Of a stretch of DNA of 14,929 bases, positions 1-6,320 are shown piece after piece (positions within the stretch are counted from its first letter, which is position 1; each line of letters begins with the position of its first letter). The DNA is from Polaromonas sp. (lineage in GTDB: Bacteria > Pseudomonadota > Gammaproteobacteria > Burkholderiales > Burkholderiaceae_C), in the NCBI GenBank assembly GCA_014376885.1, contig JACMQR010000040.1, positions 1 through 14,929 on the forward strand, read 5' to 3'. A program made the translations under genes and the position numbers. The notes under the pieces were generated by a model that saw nothing but the letters and a program-made list of their open reading frames with translations, had not been told where the DNA came from and did not search any database.

Positions 1-498
1 ACCAGCGCCAACGCGGTGCGCGTCCGGCAGGGCCTGAGCGAGGTGGTGCGCAGCGCCAACCTGCGCGGCAAGCCGGCGCTGATCGTTCAGGGCCGGGCCG
101 ACACGCTGCTGCCGGTGGCTTTCACCGGCCGGCCTTACTACGGCATGAACCAGATCGTTGAAGGCGCAAACAGCAAGCTGGCGTACATCGAAGTGACGAA
201 TGCCCAGCATTTCGACGCTTTTATCACCACTATTCCGGGCTATGCCGAGCGCATGGTGCCGCTGCACCGTTACTTCATCCAGGCGATGGACCTGATGTAT
301 GCCAACCTGAAAACCGGCGCCGCCCTGCCCGCCAGCCAGGTGGTGCGCACCGTGCCGCGCGGCTTGAGTGGTGTGGTGACCAATAACGTCGCGCAGGTCA
401 ATCCGATCACGGCTGCCAATGTGCCGCCGATCCAGACCGCGCCGGCGGCCGCCGACCAGATCAGCTTTGCCGGCAACGTGCTGGTGATCGCCGACTGA
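1..498 (+). CDS. 3-hydroxybutyrate oligomer hydrolase, C-terminal part (5' end outside window)
   Basis: The frame is open from base 1 and ends at TGA 496-498, so about 165 C-terminal residues are present. Seen: a segment reading KPALIVQGRADTLLPV, a typical alpha/beta-hydrolase stretch carrying the acidic residue, then AQHFDAFI with the likely catalytic His, and the family-like tail LPASQVVRTVPRG near the middle. Known of the family: D-(-)-3-hydroxybutyrate oligomer hydrolases cleave soluble 3HB oligomers released from polyhydroxybutyrate into monomer, and full-length proteins are about 700 residues, so most of this one, including the Ser nucleophile, lies upstream. Inferred: the cell makes and recycles PHB. 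The gene is followed after about 20 bases by a clear hairpin terminator and is convergent with its right-hand neighbour. The alternative is another large esterase of the same fold; the tail motif makes this family the better call. Confidence 0.82.
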   Translation, partial: TSANAVRVRQGLSEVVRSANLRGKPALIVQGRADTLLPVAFTGRPYYGMNQIVEGANSKLAYIEVTNAQHFDAFITTIPGYAERMVPLHRYFIQAMDLMYANLKTGAALPASQVVRTVPRGLSGVVTNNVAQVNPITAANVPPIQTAPAAADQISFAGNVLVIAD

Positions 499-517
499 GC
501 CGGGCCTGGCTCTTTTG

Positions 518-554
518 AAAGCCGGTGGCACCGTTTGCGGGCCACCGGCTTTTT
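518..554. terminator. Rho-independent terminator between convergent genes
   Basis: A perfect 9-bp stem GCCGGTGGC (521-529) / GCCACCGGC (541-549) has an 11-base loop. It is flanked by AAA on the left and TTTTT (550-554) on the right, extending the stem by A-T pairs. On the + strand it ends the 3HB oligomer hydrolase transcript with a proper U tract. On the - strand the trailing sequence TTTCAAAAG is weaker but could also stop the transglutaminase-like gene that ends at 566. Confidence 0.85.
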
Positions 555-565
555 CATGCGGGGGC

Positions 566-1393
566 TCAAGGCGGCTCGGGCTCGCCGGGGTCGGGCGTGG
601 TGGGTTCGTCAAGCGCGCTCACCCGCACTTGCATGTCGTCAAGCTGCAGCGGCTGCCGGCCGTAGTCTGAAATGAAGGCCACATCGGTCGCATCATGGCC
701 ATAGGCCAGCACGATGCGGCCGCCGCGCGGCGCGCTCTGGGTGGCGTCGAAGGTGTACCAGCGCCCGCCCACAAAGGCCTCGAACCAGGCATGCAGGTCC
801 ATCGGCTTGAGGCCGTGCAGATAGCCGGCGACCATGCGCGCCGGAATCTGCAGGCTGCGGCACAGGGCAATGCCCACATGGGCAAAGTCGCGGCACACGC
901 CCGCGCGGTGCGCCAGCGTGTCCAGCGCATCGGTGCTGGCCGAGCTGACGCCGTAGCGGTAGTCCAGGTTGTCATGGATCCAGGCGCGGATCTTTTCGGC
1001 CTGGGCATAGCCCGGCGGCGTTCGGCCCACCACCGCCAGCGCCTGGTCCTGCATCTTGTCCGACGGGCAGTACCGGCTTTGCAGCAAAAACGGCAGCACA
1101 CTGGCCGGCAGCGCGGTGATGGGCGTGGCCGGTGCGTCATGGGCCAGGGCAATGTGGCCTTCCACCTGCATCGTCGCCTCGACCGTGATCTGCATCCGGC
1201 CTTTGGGCACGACCAGGCGCTGGCACAGGTTGCCATAGCCGTCGGCGAATTCGTCCACCGGCACCCAGGGCTGCAGCGTGTAGCTTTCGCTGACCATCCA
1301 CTGCGCCTGGCCGCTTCGCGGGCGCAGCATGGCAATCATCGGGCAGTCCGACAGGGCCGTGATCTGAAGAGAGCAGGCAGCGTGAAGTTTCAT
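566..1393 (-). CDS. Transglutaminase-like cysteine protease/amidase
   Basis: A 275-residue protein with the transglutaminase-like triad in order: Cys167 in AGVCRDFAH, His201 in DLHAWFEAF and Asp216 in YTFDATQ. The first 100 residues form a beta-rich region that starts MKLHAACSLQ and matches the N-terminal region usual in this bacterial family (PMIAML at about 19-24). The tail is Pro/Glu-rich and probably disordered. There is no signal peptide, so it is likely cytoplasmic. Bacterial members are thought to act as peptidases or amidases rather than protein cross-linkers; the substrate here is unknown. The start is chosen because the N-terminus matches the family, although the bases before it are C-rich with no Shine-Dalgarno match. 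It is divergent from the methyltransferase at 1783 and convergent with the hydrolase at 1-498. Confidence 0.85.
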   Translation of the reverse strand: MKLHAACSLQITALSDCPMIAMLRPRSGQAQWMVSESYTLQPWVPVDEFADGYGNLCQRLVVPKGRMQITVEATMQVEGHIALAHDAPATPITALPASVLPFLLQSRYCPSDKMQDQALAVVGRTPPGYAQAEKIRAWIHDNLDYRYGVSSASTDALDTLAHRAGVCRDFAHVGIALCRSLQIPARMVAGYLHGLKPMDLHAWFEAFVGGRWYTFDATQSAPRGGRIVLAYGHDATDVAFISDYGRQPLQLDDMQVRVSALDEPTTPDPGEPEPP

Positions 1394-1782
1394 GGCAACA
1401 GGGGGGGGAGGGGCTGAAAAAAAGCAGGGGGCAACCGGCCATCGGCCAGCGGTGCGGGCACCCGCTGGCGCAGCTTAATGGTTTGGCCGGCGCGGCGGGT
1501 AAATTTGTCAAACAAGGGCCGTGCGCTTGTCGGAAAAGCCCCGGTTTCCCTGGGACACAAAGCCGCTGCAAAGTGCGGCCCGGCCGGGTGGCGACCGCTG
1601 GGGTAAGCACAGCGCATCCCCCTTGCGGACACGGCACCGTCTGACAGCGTTTGCAAAGCAGCCGCTTCACAATGGAAATCGTGCCGGCGGACGGCGGACG
1701 GCGGGCGGCAGACGGCACCGGATCGGGCGGACCGAGCGCGCCGGCCAGCGCACGCCCTAGCCCCTCAACCAACAGGCCCCCC
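1394..1782. other. 389-base divergent intergenic region
   Basis: This lies between the divergent transglutaminase-like and methyltransferase genes and should hold both promoters. Seen: a G-rich tract at about 1400-1415 next to the transglutaminase start; a TTGACA box on the - strand at 1511-1506 with no good -10 at normal spacing; and an array of GGCGGAC-like heptamers at 1686-1720. An in-frame extension of the methyltransferase back to about 1651 is open but has low-complexity composition and is not believed to be coding. No small gene was found. Confidence 0.5.
1686..1720 (+). repeat. Degenerate heptamer tandem repeat (GGCGGAC-like, about 5 copies)
   Basis: Successive heptamers from 1686 read GGCGGAC, GGCGGAC, GGCGGGC, GGCAGAC and GGCACCG: two identical, two with one change, and one more diverged. 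A seven-base period is not compatible with a conserved coding frame, which supports placing the methyltransferase start downstream at 1783. Confidence 0.6.
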
Positions 1783-2409
1783 ATGACCCCACCCCACGCC
1801 CAACAGCCGACCCAGCCAGCGGGCCGGCCCGGCCTGAGCCAGTTTCGCAGCAGCTATGCATTTCTTCGCGGCTTTGTGCGCAACCCGGCCCAGGTCGGCT
1901 CGATCGCGCCGAGCTCGCGCCAGCTCGAGCAGCGGCTGGTGCGCAGCGCCCGCCTGCGCGAGGCGCGCACCGTGGTCGAGCTGGGGCCAGGCACGGGCGG
2001 CACGACGGCGGCGTTCTTGCGGGCCATGCCGCCCAACGCCCAGTTGCTGGCCGTTGAGCTGGACAGCGAGTTTCACCGGCGCCTGCAGGCGTCGATCGTG
2101 GACCCGCGCTTTGAGCTGGCGTTGGGCAGCGCCGAGCGCCTCGACGAATTCTTGTCGGCCCGCTGGCTGCCGCCGCCCGACGCGATCATTTCGGGCATTC
2201 CGTTTTCCACCATGCCGCCGGAGGTGTCACGCCGGGTCGCTGCTGCGGTGGCGCGCGTGCTGCAGCCCGGCGGGCGCTTTGTTGCCTACCAGGTGCGCGG
2301 CCATGTGTCGCGCTTCATGACGCCCCACCTCGGCCTGCCGCACCGCTCGTGGGAGGTCATCAACCTGCCGCCGGTGCGCGTGTTCACCTGGATCAAGCCC
2401 GGGCGCTGA
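1783..2409 (+). CDS. Class I SAM-dependent methyltransferase, phospholipid N-methyltransferase-like
   Basis: The protein has 208 residues from ATG 1783. Seen: an N-terminal segment FLRGFVRNPAQVGSIAPSS (28-46) characteristic of the phospholipid N-methyltransferase-like group (COG3963); motif I VVELGPGTGG (64-73), which binds SAM; the acidic ribose-binding motif AVELD (90-94); and SGIPFSTMPPE (137-147) at the position of the catalytic loop. Known: the best studied relatives (Rhodobacter PmtA) methylate phosphatidylethanolamine towards phosphatidylcholine at the membrane. Substrate assignment here is inference; other members of the group are uncharacterised or rRNA-methylase-like. There is no transmembrane segment. 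The frame is open back to about 1651, but that stretch is Pro/Gly/Arg-rich and contains a seven-base tandem repeat, so ATG 1783 was chosen although its ribosome binding site is weak. Confidence 0.8.
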   Translation: MTPPHAQQPTQPAGRPGLSQFRSSYAFLRGFVRNPAQVGSIAPSSRQLEQRLVRSARLREARTVVELGPGTGGTTAAFLRAMPPNAQLLAVELDSEFHRRLQASIVDPRFELALGSAERLDEFLSARWLPPPDAIISGIPFSTMPPEVSRRVAAAVARVLQPGGRFVAYQVRGHVSRFMTPHLGLPHRSWEVINLPPVRVFTWIKPGR

Positions 2410-2439
2410 GCCGAGGCGGGCGCCCGCTGTCAGCGCTGG

Positions 2440-2694
2440 CTACCTGCGCCCGGTCACCGACCAGCCGGCGTGCAGGTTGACCTTGTCATTTTCGTACTCC
2501 CAGGCGGTGCCGCAGCGGTCGCACCGGTAGCTGGTGATGGTGACCAGGCCGTGCGGGCGCTTTTCCTGGCGGTTGGCGCCCTGCACCAGCTCGGGATGGC
2601 CGGGCGCTCGGCGCCAGTTGCGCTGGATGCCGGCGCAGGAAAGGCACAGGTCCATTTTTTTGAGTTCGGTCTGGCGGTTGGTGTCTTGGGTCAT
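2440..2694 (-). CDS. Small zinc-ribbon protein of unknown function
   Basis: An 84-residue protein with two CxxC pairs: Cys17/Cys20 (LCLSC) and Cys58/Cys61 (YRCDRCG), spaced as in a four-cysteine zinc ribbon. The rest is polar and basic between the pairs, with WEYEN after the second pair. I do not recognise a named family; homologous small 'CxxC' hypothetical proteins are common in Comamonadaceae (recollection, not checked). It lies 75 bases downstream of the BLUF gene on the same strand, so it may be the last gene of the DTW-BLUF transcript. It is convergent with the methyltransferase; between them is a 12-base palindrome GCGGGCGCCCGC (2416-2427) without a U tract. There is no good ribosome binding site at the ATG; a shorter start at Met14 would still keep both CxxC pairs. 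Confidence 0.7.
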   Translation of the reverse strand: MTQDTNRQTELKKMDLCLSCAGIQRNWRRAPGHPELVQGANRQEKRPHGLVTITSYRCDRCGTAWEYENDKVNLHAGWSVTGRR

Positions 2695-2769
2695 CGGGGG
2701 CTAAAAAAATGGAGTGAATGGGGGGCTGCGGGTCAGCCACCGATTTTCAACGCAAATTGGCCCGGCCGG

Positions 2770-3189
2770 TCAGTTGAGCCAGGTTCCGTTGGTCATGATC
2801 TCGTCAAAAAATGCCCGCAGCGTGGCCGGACTCATGCCATACGGATCGAAGCTGGCCGAACGGGAATACTTCAGGTAGATGGTGCGGTTGGCCTCCAGCG
2901 CCGACAGCGAACCCATCGACCACTGGGTGAACTTGCGCGCCGCAATCTCGGAAAAATCAAGGATCGCCGGGTCCCGGTGGCGCGGGTCCAGCAAGATGCG
3001 GTGGTACAGCGAATTGACCGCGGTGCGGTCGCCTTCGAGCTGCTGCAAAAAAATGCCGCTGGACAGGCACAGCGCACCGGTGACGCCCACCCGCTGGTTG
3101 TTGCGCTGCGACGCCGCCAGGATGCTTTTCAAATCCTCGGGAACCAGGGTTCGGGAAATTCGGCTGGCATAGGTAAGTTGTATCAACAT
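2770..3189 (-). CDS. Short BLUF-domain blue-light photoreceptor
   Basis: The protein has 139 residues. The BLUF domain fills residues 1-95 and all flavin-pocket residues are present at family spacing: Tyr7, Asn31 (in QRNNQ), Gln49 (in FLQQLEG), Trp90 and Met92 (in WSMGS). These correspond one to one, with a constant offset of 14, to AppA Tyr21, Asn45, Gln63, Trp104 and Met106. Known: BLUF proteins bind FAD and shift their hydrogen-bond network on blue light. The remaining 45 residues fit the C-terminal helical cap of stand-alone 'short BLUF' proteins (BlrB, PixD type), which act by binding a partner. No output domain is fused, so the partner is unknown. The ATG lies inside the end of the DTW gene (7-base overlap), with no GG-rich ribosome binding site, so translational coupling is likely. 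Confidence 0.95.
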   Translation of the reverse strand: MLIQLTYASRISRTLVPEDLKSILAASQRNNQRVGVTGALCLSSGIFLQQLEGDRTAVNSLYHRILLDPRHRDPAILDFSEIAARKFTQWSMGSLSALEANRTIYLKYSRSASFDPYGMSPATLRAFFDEIMTNGTWLN

Positions 3190-4028
3190 GATTTATTTTG
3201 AAAAACTTTAATTCTGCCAGCCAGGGCGCCGCCGGGTGTGCCTTCGGGGCATTGGCCGGGCACCGGGTTCAGCTGGCGCAACGCCTGGTGCGCCGCGCCG
3301 TCCCAGTCCACCGGCCGCTGCTGGCGGGCCTGCAGGTAGTGGTGGGTGAACACCTCCAGGTAGGCCTGCAGCGTCTGCGCGGCCAGCGGCTCGCCGGCCA
3401 GCGCCAGGCACAGGGCGGCGACCTCCGAGGTGCAGAAGTGGTCGGCGCGCCGGGCCCGTCGCAGGCGGTAGCGGGACAGCTGCTCGCTTTGCAGGCTGAG
3501 CACCGGCAGGTGGTCCAGGTAGGGGCTTTTGCGAAACATCTTGCGCGCCTCGGGCCAGGTGGCGTCCAGCAGCACAAACAGCGGCCGCTTGCCCGGCGGC
3601 AGGTCAGCGGCCTGCGCCTGGGCGACGACGCGCCCGGCAGCCACGAACTCGGCCGGAAACACCAGGCAGGGCTGCCACTGCGGATCGGCCAGCAGCGCCG
3701 GCAGCGCCGGGTCCACCGCGGTGCGGCTCCAGCCAAAGGCCCAGGTGTCGGCCACCGCGTCGGCGATCAGCCAGCCGGTGTTGCTGGGCTTGAGCGGCTC
3801 GATGTCGGCCATCAGCAGGCAAAATCCGGCGCCCGCCGGGAGCATCGGGCGCACGGCGCACAGGCAGTGGCTGGGCACCAGCCGGCAGCCGGCGCAGCGC
3901 TCGCCGCGCGGACCGCCCCGGGCCAGAAAAGGCTTGGCGCTGCGCGCCAGGCGGGCAGCGCGCAGGCGCGAAACGGCATGCGCCGGGGGCAAGGCGGCGG
4001 ATGGAAAAGCGGCGGCGGGGTTGGACAT
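3183..4028 (-). CDS. tapT: DTW-domain tRNA-uridine aminocarboxypropyltransferase (TapT-like)
   Basis: The protein has 281 residues from ATG 4028. Seen: a cysteine cluster CAGCRLVPSHCLC (Cys45, 48, 55, 57), probably zinc-binding; KPSNTGWLIA (80-89); the name-giving motif DATWPEARKM (Asp155, Thr157, Trp158); and RRADHFCTSEVAAL (about 193-206). Known: E. coli TapT (YfiP) transfers the 3-amino-3-carboxypropyl group of SAM to U47 of tRNAs, giving acp3U. The frame is open 44 codons further upstream, but that part is Arg/Ala/Ser-rich without family likeness, so Met45 of the open frame was taken as the start. The last 11 codons are strikingly AT-rich compared with the rest of the gene and run into the BLUF start (ATGTTGA overlap). 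It is the first gene of a leftward cluster. Assignment to the DTW family is firm; the exact tRNA site is inferred. Confidence 0.9.
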   Translation of the reverse strand: MSNPAAAFPSAALPPAHAVSRLRAARLARSAKPFLARGGPRGERCAGCRLVPSHCLCAVRPMLPAGAGFCLLMADIEPLKPSNTGWLIADAVADTWAFGWSRTAVDPALPALLADPQWQPCLVFPAEFVAAGRVVAQAQAADLPPGKRPLFVLLDATWPEARKMFRKSPYLDHLPVLSLQSEQLSRYRLRRARRADHFCTSEVAALCLALAGEPLAAQTLQAYLEVFTHHYLQARQQRPVDWDGAAHQALRQLNPVPGQCPEGTPGGALAGRIKVFQNKSC

Positions 4029-4035
4029 CGCCTGC

Positions 4036-4041
4036 ACTGTA
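4036..4041 (-). promoter_or_regulatory. Possible -10 element (TACAGT) for the DTW gene
   Basis: On the - strand TACAGT (4041-4036) lies seven bases before the chosen ATG at 4028. A start of transcription at normal distance would fall at or next to the ATG, giving a leaderless or nearly leaderless message. No convincing -35 box is present, so this is weak evidence. Confidence 0.25.
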
Positions 4042-4222
4042 GCAGCCGGGCCGGCCGCCCGAGAGGCGCGCGATGTGCGGCGCGAAGGCAAAAAATGGCC
4101 GAGCGATGCCGGTTCGTCCGCCGGTTCGCTTGTTGGGTTACCCGTCAGGTTGTCCGGCACGAAGGGCGTTTTTTTTCGGCCGATGGCGATTTTTTGGCCG
4201 TATCAGTTATCTTGTCGAGCGG

Positions 4223-4240
4223 ACGGTTCATCCCAACCGT
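4223..4240. promoter_or_regulatory. Perfect inverted repeat in the leader of the DUF4399 lipoprotein gene
   Basis: ACGGTT (4223-4228) and AACCGT (4235-4240) form a perfect 6-6-6 inverted repeat about 35 bases before the TTG start. It could be an operator or a short RNA hairpin. Nothing shows which. Confidence 0.35.
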
Positions 4241-4264
4241 TTGAAACCGGCGCAAAAACTCCCT

Positions 4265-4269
4265 GGAGG
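4265..4269 (+). promoter_or_regulatory. Ribosome binding site GGAGG that decides a TTG start
   Basis: GGAGG at 4265-4269 is a full Shine-Dalgarno match, 6 bases before TTG 4276 and 9 bases before TTG 4279. No ATG or GTG in the frame lies near, so the lipoprotein must start at one of these TTG codons. Confidence 0.75.
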
Positions 4270-4275
4270 CATCTT

Positions 4276-4707
4276 TTGTTGTATCCCCTCACTGAAAAAA
4301 AATCTGCTGCTGCTGTCGCTGCTGCCAGCGCGCTGCTGCTGGCCATTCTTGCGGGCTGCGCCACCCCCGCGCCCCGGCAGTCGGTGGCCCTGCTCGAGCC
4401 GGCCAATGGCGCCACGGTCGAAACCACCTTCAAGGTGCGGTTTGGCGTCAGCGGCATGGCGGTTGCGCCGGCTGGCGAGATCGTGGCCGACAGCGGCCAC
4501 AACCACCTGCTGATCAACCAGGCGCCGGTTGCGAAAGGCCAGAGCGTGCCCTTTGACGAGCAGCACAAGCACTTCGGCGCCGGGCAGACCGAAGCCATGG
4601 TCACCTTGCCGCCGGGCCGTTACCAGCTGACCTCGCAGTTTGCCAATGGCGCCCACCAGTCCTATGGCGCGCCGATGAGTTCGACCATCCAGATCACGGT
4701 CAGGTAA
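4276..4707 (+). CDS. DUF4399 lipoprotein
   Basis: The protein has 143 residues from TTG 4276 (142 if TTG 4279 is used). Seen: a lipoprotein signal with KK at 8-9, a hydrophobic stretch from about 11 to 25 and the lipobox LAGC with Cys28 as the lipidated residue. A DUF4399-type domain follows, with SGHNHLLIN (His-rich), FDEQHKHFGAGQTE and LPPGRYQLTSQFANGAHQSYGAPMS. Known: DUF4399 proteins are small periplasmic or membrane-attached beta-sandwich proteins of unknown function; the conserved His residues suggest metal or small-ligand binding (inference). The start is set by a GGAGG site. An A8 tract (4295-4302) lies in the signal peptide coding region, and the next frame there would also read KKNLLLLSLL, but only the TTG frame leads into the domain without a shift. 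It is convergent with the coiled-coil gene 18 bases away. Confidence 0.85.
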   Translation: MLYPLTEKKSAAAVAAASALLLAILAGCATPAPRQSVALLEPANGATVETTFKVRFGVSGMAVAPAGEIVADSGHNHLLINQAPVAKGQSVPFDEQHKHFGAGQTEAMVTLPPGRYQLTSQFANGAHQSYGAPMSSTIQITVR

Positions 4708-4725
4708 GCCGCCCGGCGGCGCCCT

Positions 4726-5463
4726 TCAGGCCGCGGCCGGTCCGGTGCCGGCGCGCGCTTCGGGGCTGTCGATGAACTCGTGGCGCGTGGCCGATGTCAA
4801 GATGACATTGCGCTGCACTTCGGCCAGCAGCTCAAACTCTTTTTTAATTGCTTTTTCCAGCGTTTGTAGCGCCGCCACCTGCGCCTCCAGCGCGGGCAGT
4901 TGGGTAACGGGCGCCGACTGCGCGGGCTGCTGCAGCGCAGCCAGCCGGGCTTCAAGCGCGGGCATCTGGGCGGCCTGTCGCATGGCCTGCTCCAGCGCGC
5001 CGCGCAGCCGGTCGGCTTCCAGCGTGAGGGCCTTGACCTGGGCCGCTGCCTGCTGCTGATTTTTTTCCAGCATGCGCAAATACTCCTTGGCCTGGGCCTG
5101 CCCGGCCAGGACGTCGGCGCGGCTGGCAGCCTCCTTCGCCTGCAGCGCCGAGAGCTGCGCTTGCAGGGAGCCGAGCTGGGCGGTCAACTCCGGCGGCGCT
5201 GCCGGATCCCTGAAGAGCAGATCGGGCAGCTCGCGCGCCCTGGCGGTCTGGTGCTTGAGGTCGCCATAGCGCTTGACGGCCGCCTGGCATTCCTCTTCCA
5301 GCTGGCGAATGCGGTCCCTGGCCTGCGCCAGCTCGCCCGGCGGGGCGCCAACTGACCCGGCCTGCGGCGCCGGGGCCGGGCCGCGCATGAGCAGCCAGCA
5401 CAGCCCAAAACCCAAGGCCAGGCCGGCAGCGGCCATCAAGAGAGGGAAAGTGGAAAAATTCAT
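4726..5463 (-). CDS. Membrane-anchored coiled-coil protein, function unknown
   Basis: The protein has 245 residues. Seen: one hydrophobic segment at about 7-26 (PLLMAAAGLALGFGLCWLLM) acting as a signal anchor, a Pro/Ala/Gly-rich linker (27-43), then long helical heptad-like sequence to about 222 rich in Gln, Ala, Leu and Glu. Within it the element PALEARLAALQ (168-178) is repeated as PALEAQVAALQ (190-200). The last 20 residues are probably disordered. The single N-terminal helix predicts an N-in topology with the coiled coil outside the membrane. I do not recognise a family. The start has an upstream AAGGG about 9 bases away on the - strand. It is 164 bases downstream of the DUF1439 gene on the same strand and probably has its own promoter there. 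Codon use looks like its neighbours. Confidence 0.75.
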   Translation of the reverse strand: MNFSTFPLLMAAAGLALGFGLCWLLMRGPAPAPQAGSVGAPPGELAQARDRIRQLEEECQAAVKRYGDLKHQTARARELPDLLFRDPAAPPELTAQLGSLQAQLSALQAKEAASRADVLAGQAQAKEYLRMLEKNQQQAAAQVKALTLEADRLRGALEQAMRQAAQMPALEARLAALQQPAQSAPVTQLPALEAQVAALQTLEKAIKKEFELLAEVQRNVILTSATRHEFIDSPEARAGTGPAAA

Positions 5464-5579
5464 GCGTGCGCCCTTGCCTGGTGAACATCAAAAACTTATT
5501 AGCCCTGCATTATTTGCCATAAACCCGCTTCCCACCTATTTTCCGCGCCATCCACGGTTGCAAAATGCGGCTGTTTTTA

Positions 5580-5607
5580 GGCGGCCAGCCCGGGCTGGGG
5601 CGCCGCC
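5580..5607. other. GC-rich hairpin downstream of the DUF1439 gene
   Basis: GGCGGC (5580-5585) and GCCGCC (5602-5607) bracket the palindrome CAGCCCGGGCTG (5586-5597), giving a strong imperfect stem. It lies 20 bases past the DUF1439 stop on the - strand, followed there by TAAAAACAG rather than a U tract. It may stabilise the message end or act in Rho-dependent termination; it is not a classic terminator. Confidence 0.4.
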
Positions 5608-5627
5608 GGCAGGCCGGGCGGGCCAGG

Positions 5628-6206
5628 TCAGCGCCGCGGGCTGGGCACGAAGCTGATTGCCAGGCCGGCGGCGGTCACGGTGATGCTGCCCGGCTGCAGG
5701 CCCATGGCCTCGGGAAGCGCCAGGTCTTGCGGGCGCAGCGTGTGCAGCACGGCGTCGCCCAAGGCCTGCTCGGCCAGTATCGGTCCGTAGGTATTGAGCA
5801 GCTCGGCCGGGCCGGGCGGCAGGTCGGCAAAGCGCAGCGAACGCACGCGCGGCTGGTGCGCCCGGACGGTCCGGTCGAGCGCTTCGTAGCGCAGCGCAAA
5901 GTCCAGCTCGAAGGCGCCGCCGTAGCTGCGGCGCAGGGCCGGGCCGCTGGCCTGGACCGTCAGGTCGGTGCCGAGGCGGGTGGCCTCGGGCAGCAGGCGC
6001 AGGCGGGGTGCAAGCAGGCTTAACTCGAACAGCCCGCCAACCGGATAGCGCAGCGGAAAGCGCCCGGCCACAGCCTGCTCGAGCTGGCCAATCGGCACGG
6101 TGTAGCTGGCCAGGCCGGCAGCCTGCGCCCCAGGCAGCGCCGACCGGGCGGCAGCGGCCGCCAGCAGCCAGGCCGGCACACGGGTCAACCAGCGTCTGCG
6201 ATTCAT
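5628..6206 (-). CDS. DUF1439 exported protein (YceB-like)
   Basis: The protein has 192 residues from ATG 6206, chosen because AAGGA lies about 6 bases upstream on the - strand; the open frame reaches 27 codons further but lacks such a site. Seen: an N-terminal export signal MNRRRWLTRV followed by an Ala/Leu-rich core and a likely cleavage site after AQA (about residue 29). The RRRWL stretch resembles a twin-arginine motif, so Tat export is possible, but a plain Sec signal fits too. The mature part (FPLRYPVGGLFELSLLAPRLRL, then SITVTAAGLAISFVP at the end) matches DUF1439, whose E. coli member YceB is a lipoprotein with a lipid-binding-like fold. There is no lipobox here, so it is probably soluble in the periplasm. 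Function is unknown. It is divergent from the Tyr-rich lipoprotein gene. Confidence 0.8.
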   Translation of the reverse strand: MNRRRWLTRVPAWLLAAAAARSALPGAQAAGLASYTVPIGQLEQAVAGRFPLRYPVGGLFELSLLAPRLRLLPEATRLGTDLTVQASGPALRRSYGGAFELDFALRYEALDRTVRAHQPRVRSLRFADLPPGPAELLNTYGPILAEQALGDAVLHTLRPQDLALPEAMGLQPGSITVTAAGLAISFVPSPRR

Positions 6207-6320
6207 CGGTTTCCTTGCAGCGAAGCGCTCGATTGTGCGCCAGCGCCTGTCTGCTGCGCGGCAGGCGGCGGCATAAATAGGGGTCAAAAGTGCCTAATGA
6301 GCAGTACAGAATTCAATTTA

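Noticed and set aside
695..1417. Long + strand open frame of 240 codons opposite the transglutaminase-like gene
   Set aside because: It is the antisense shadow of a gene with a full catalytic triad; its product is Arg/His/Gln-rich with no recognisable motif.
2416..2427. Palindrome GCGGGCGCCCGC between the methyltransferase and zinc-ribbon genes as a terminator
   Set aside because: It has no loop of reasonable size and no U tract; such palindromes are expected by chance in this GC-rich DNA.
3198..4244. 348-codon + strand open frame opposite the DTW gene
   Set aside because: Composition (Gln, Arg, Gly) is typical of a GC-rich shadow frame; the opposite strand carries clear DTW motifs.
3529..4275. 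N-terminal extension of the DUF4399 lipoprotein frame
   Set aside because: The frame is open for 249 codons before the TTG, but a GGAGG site and a lipoprotein signal begin at 4276, and the extension is antisense to the DTW gene.
4708..4720. GCCGCCCGGCGGC hairpin between the convergent lipoprotein and coiled-coil genes as a terminator
   Set aside because: Short stem with a three-base loop and no U tract on either strand.
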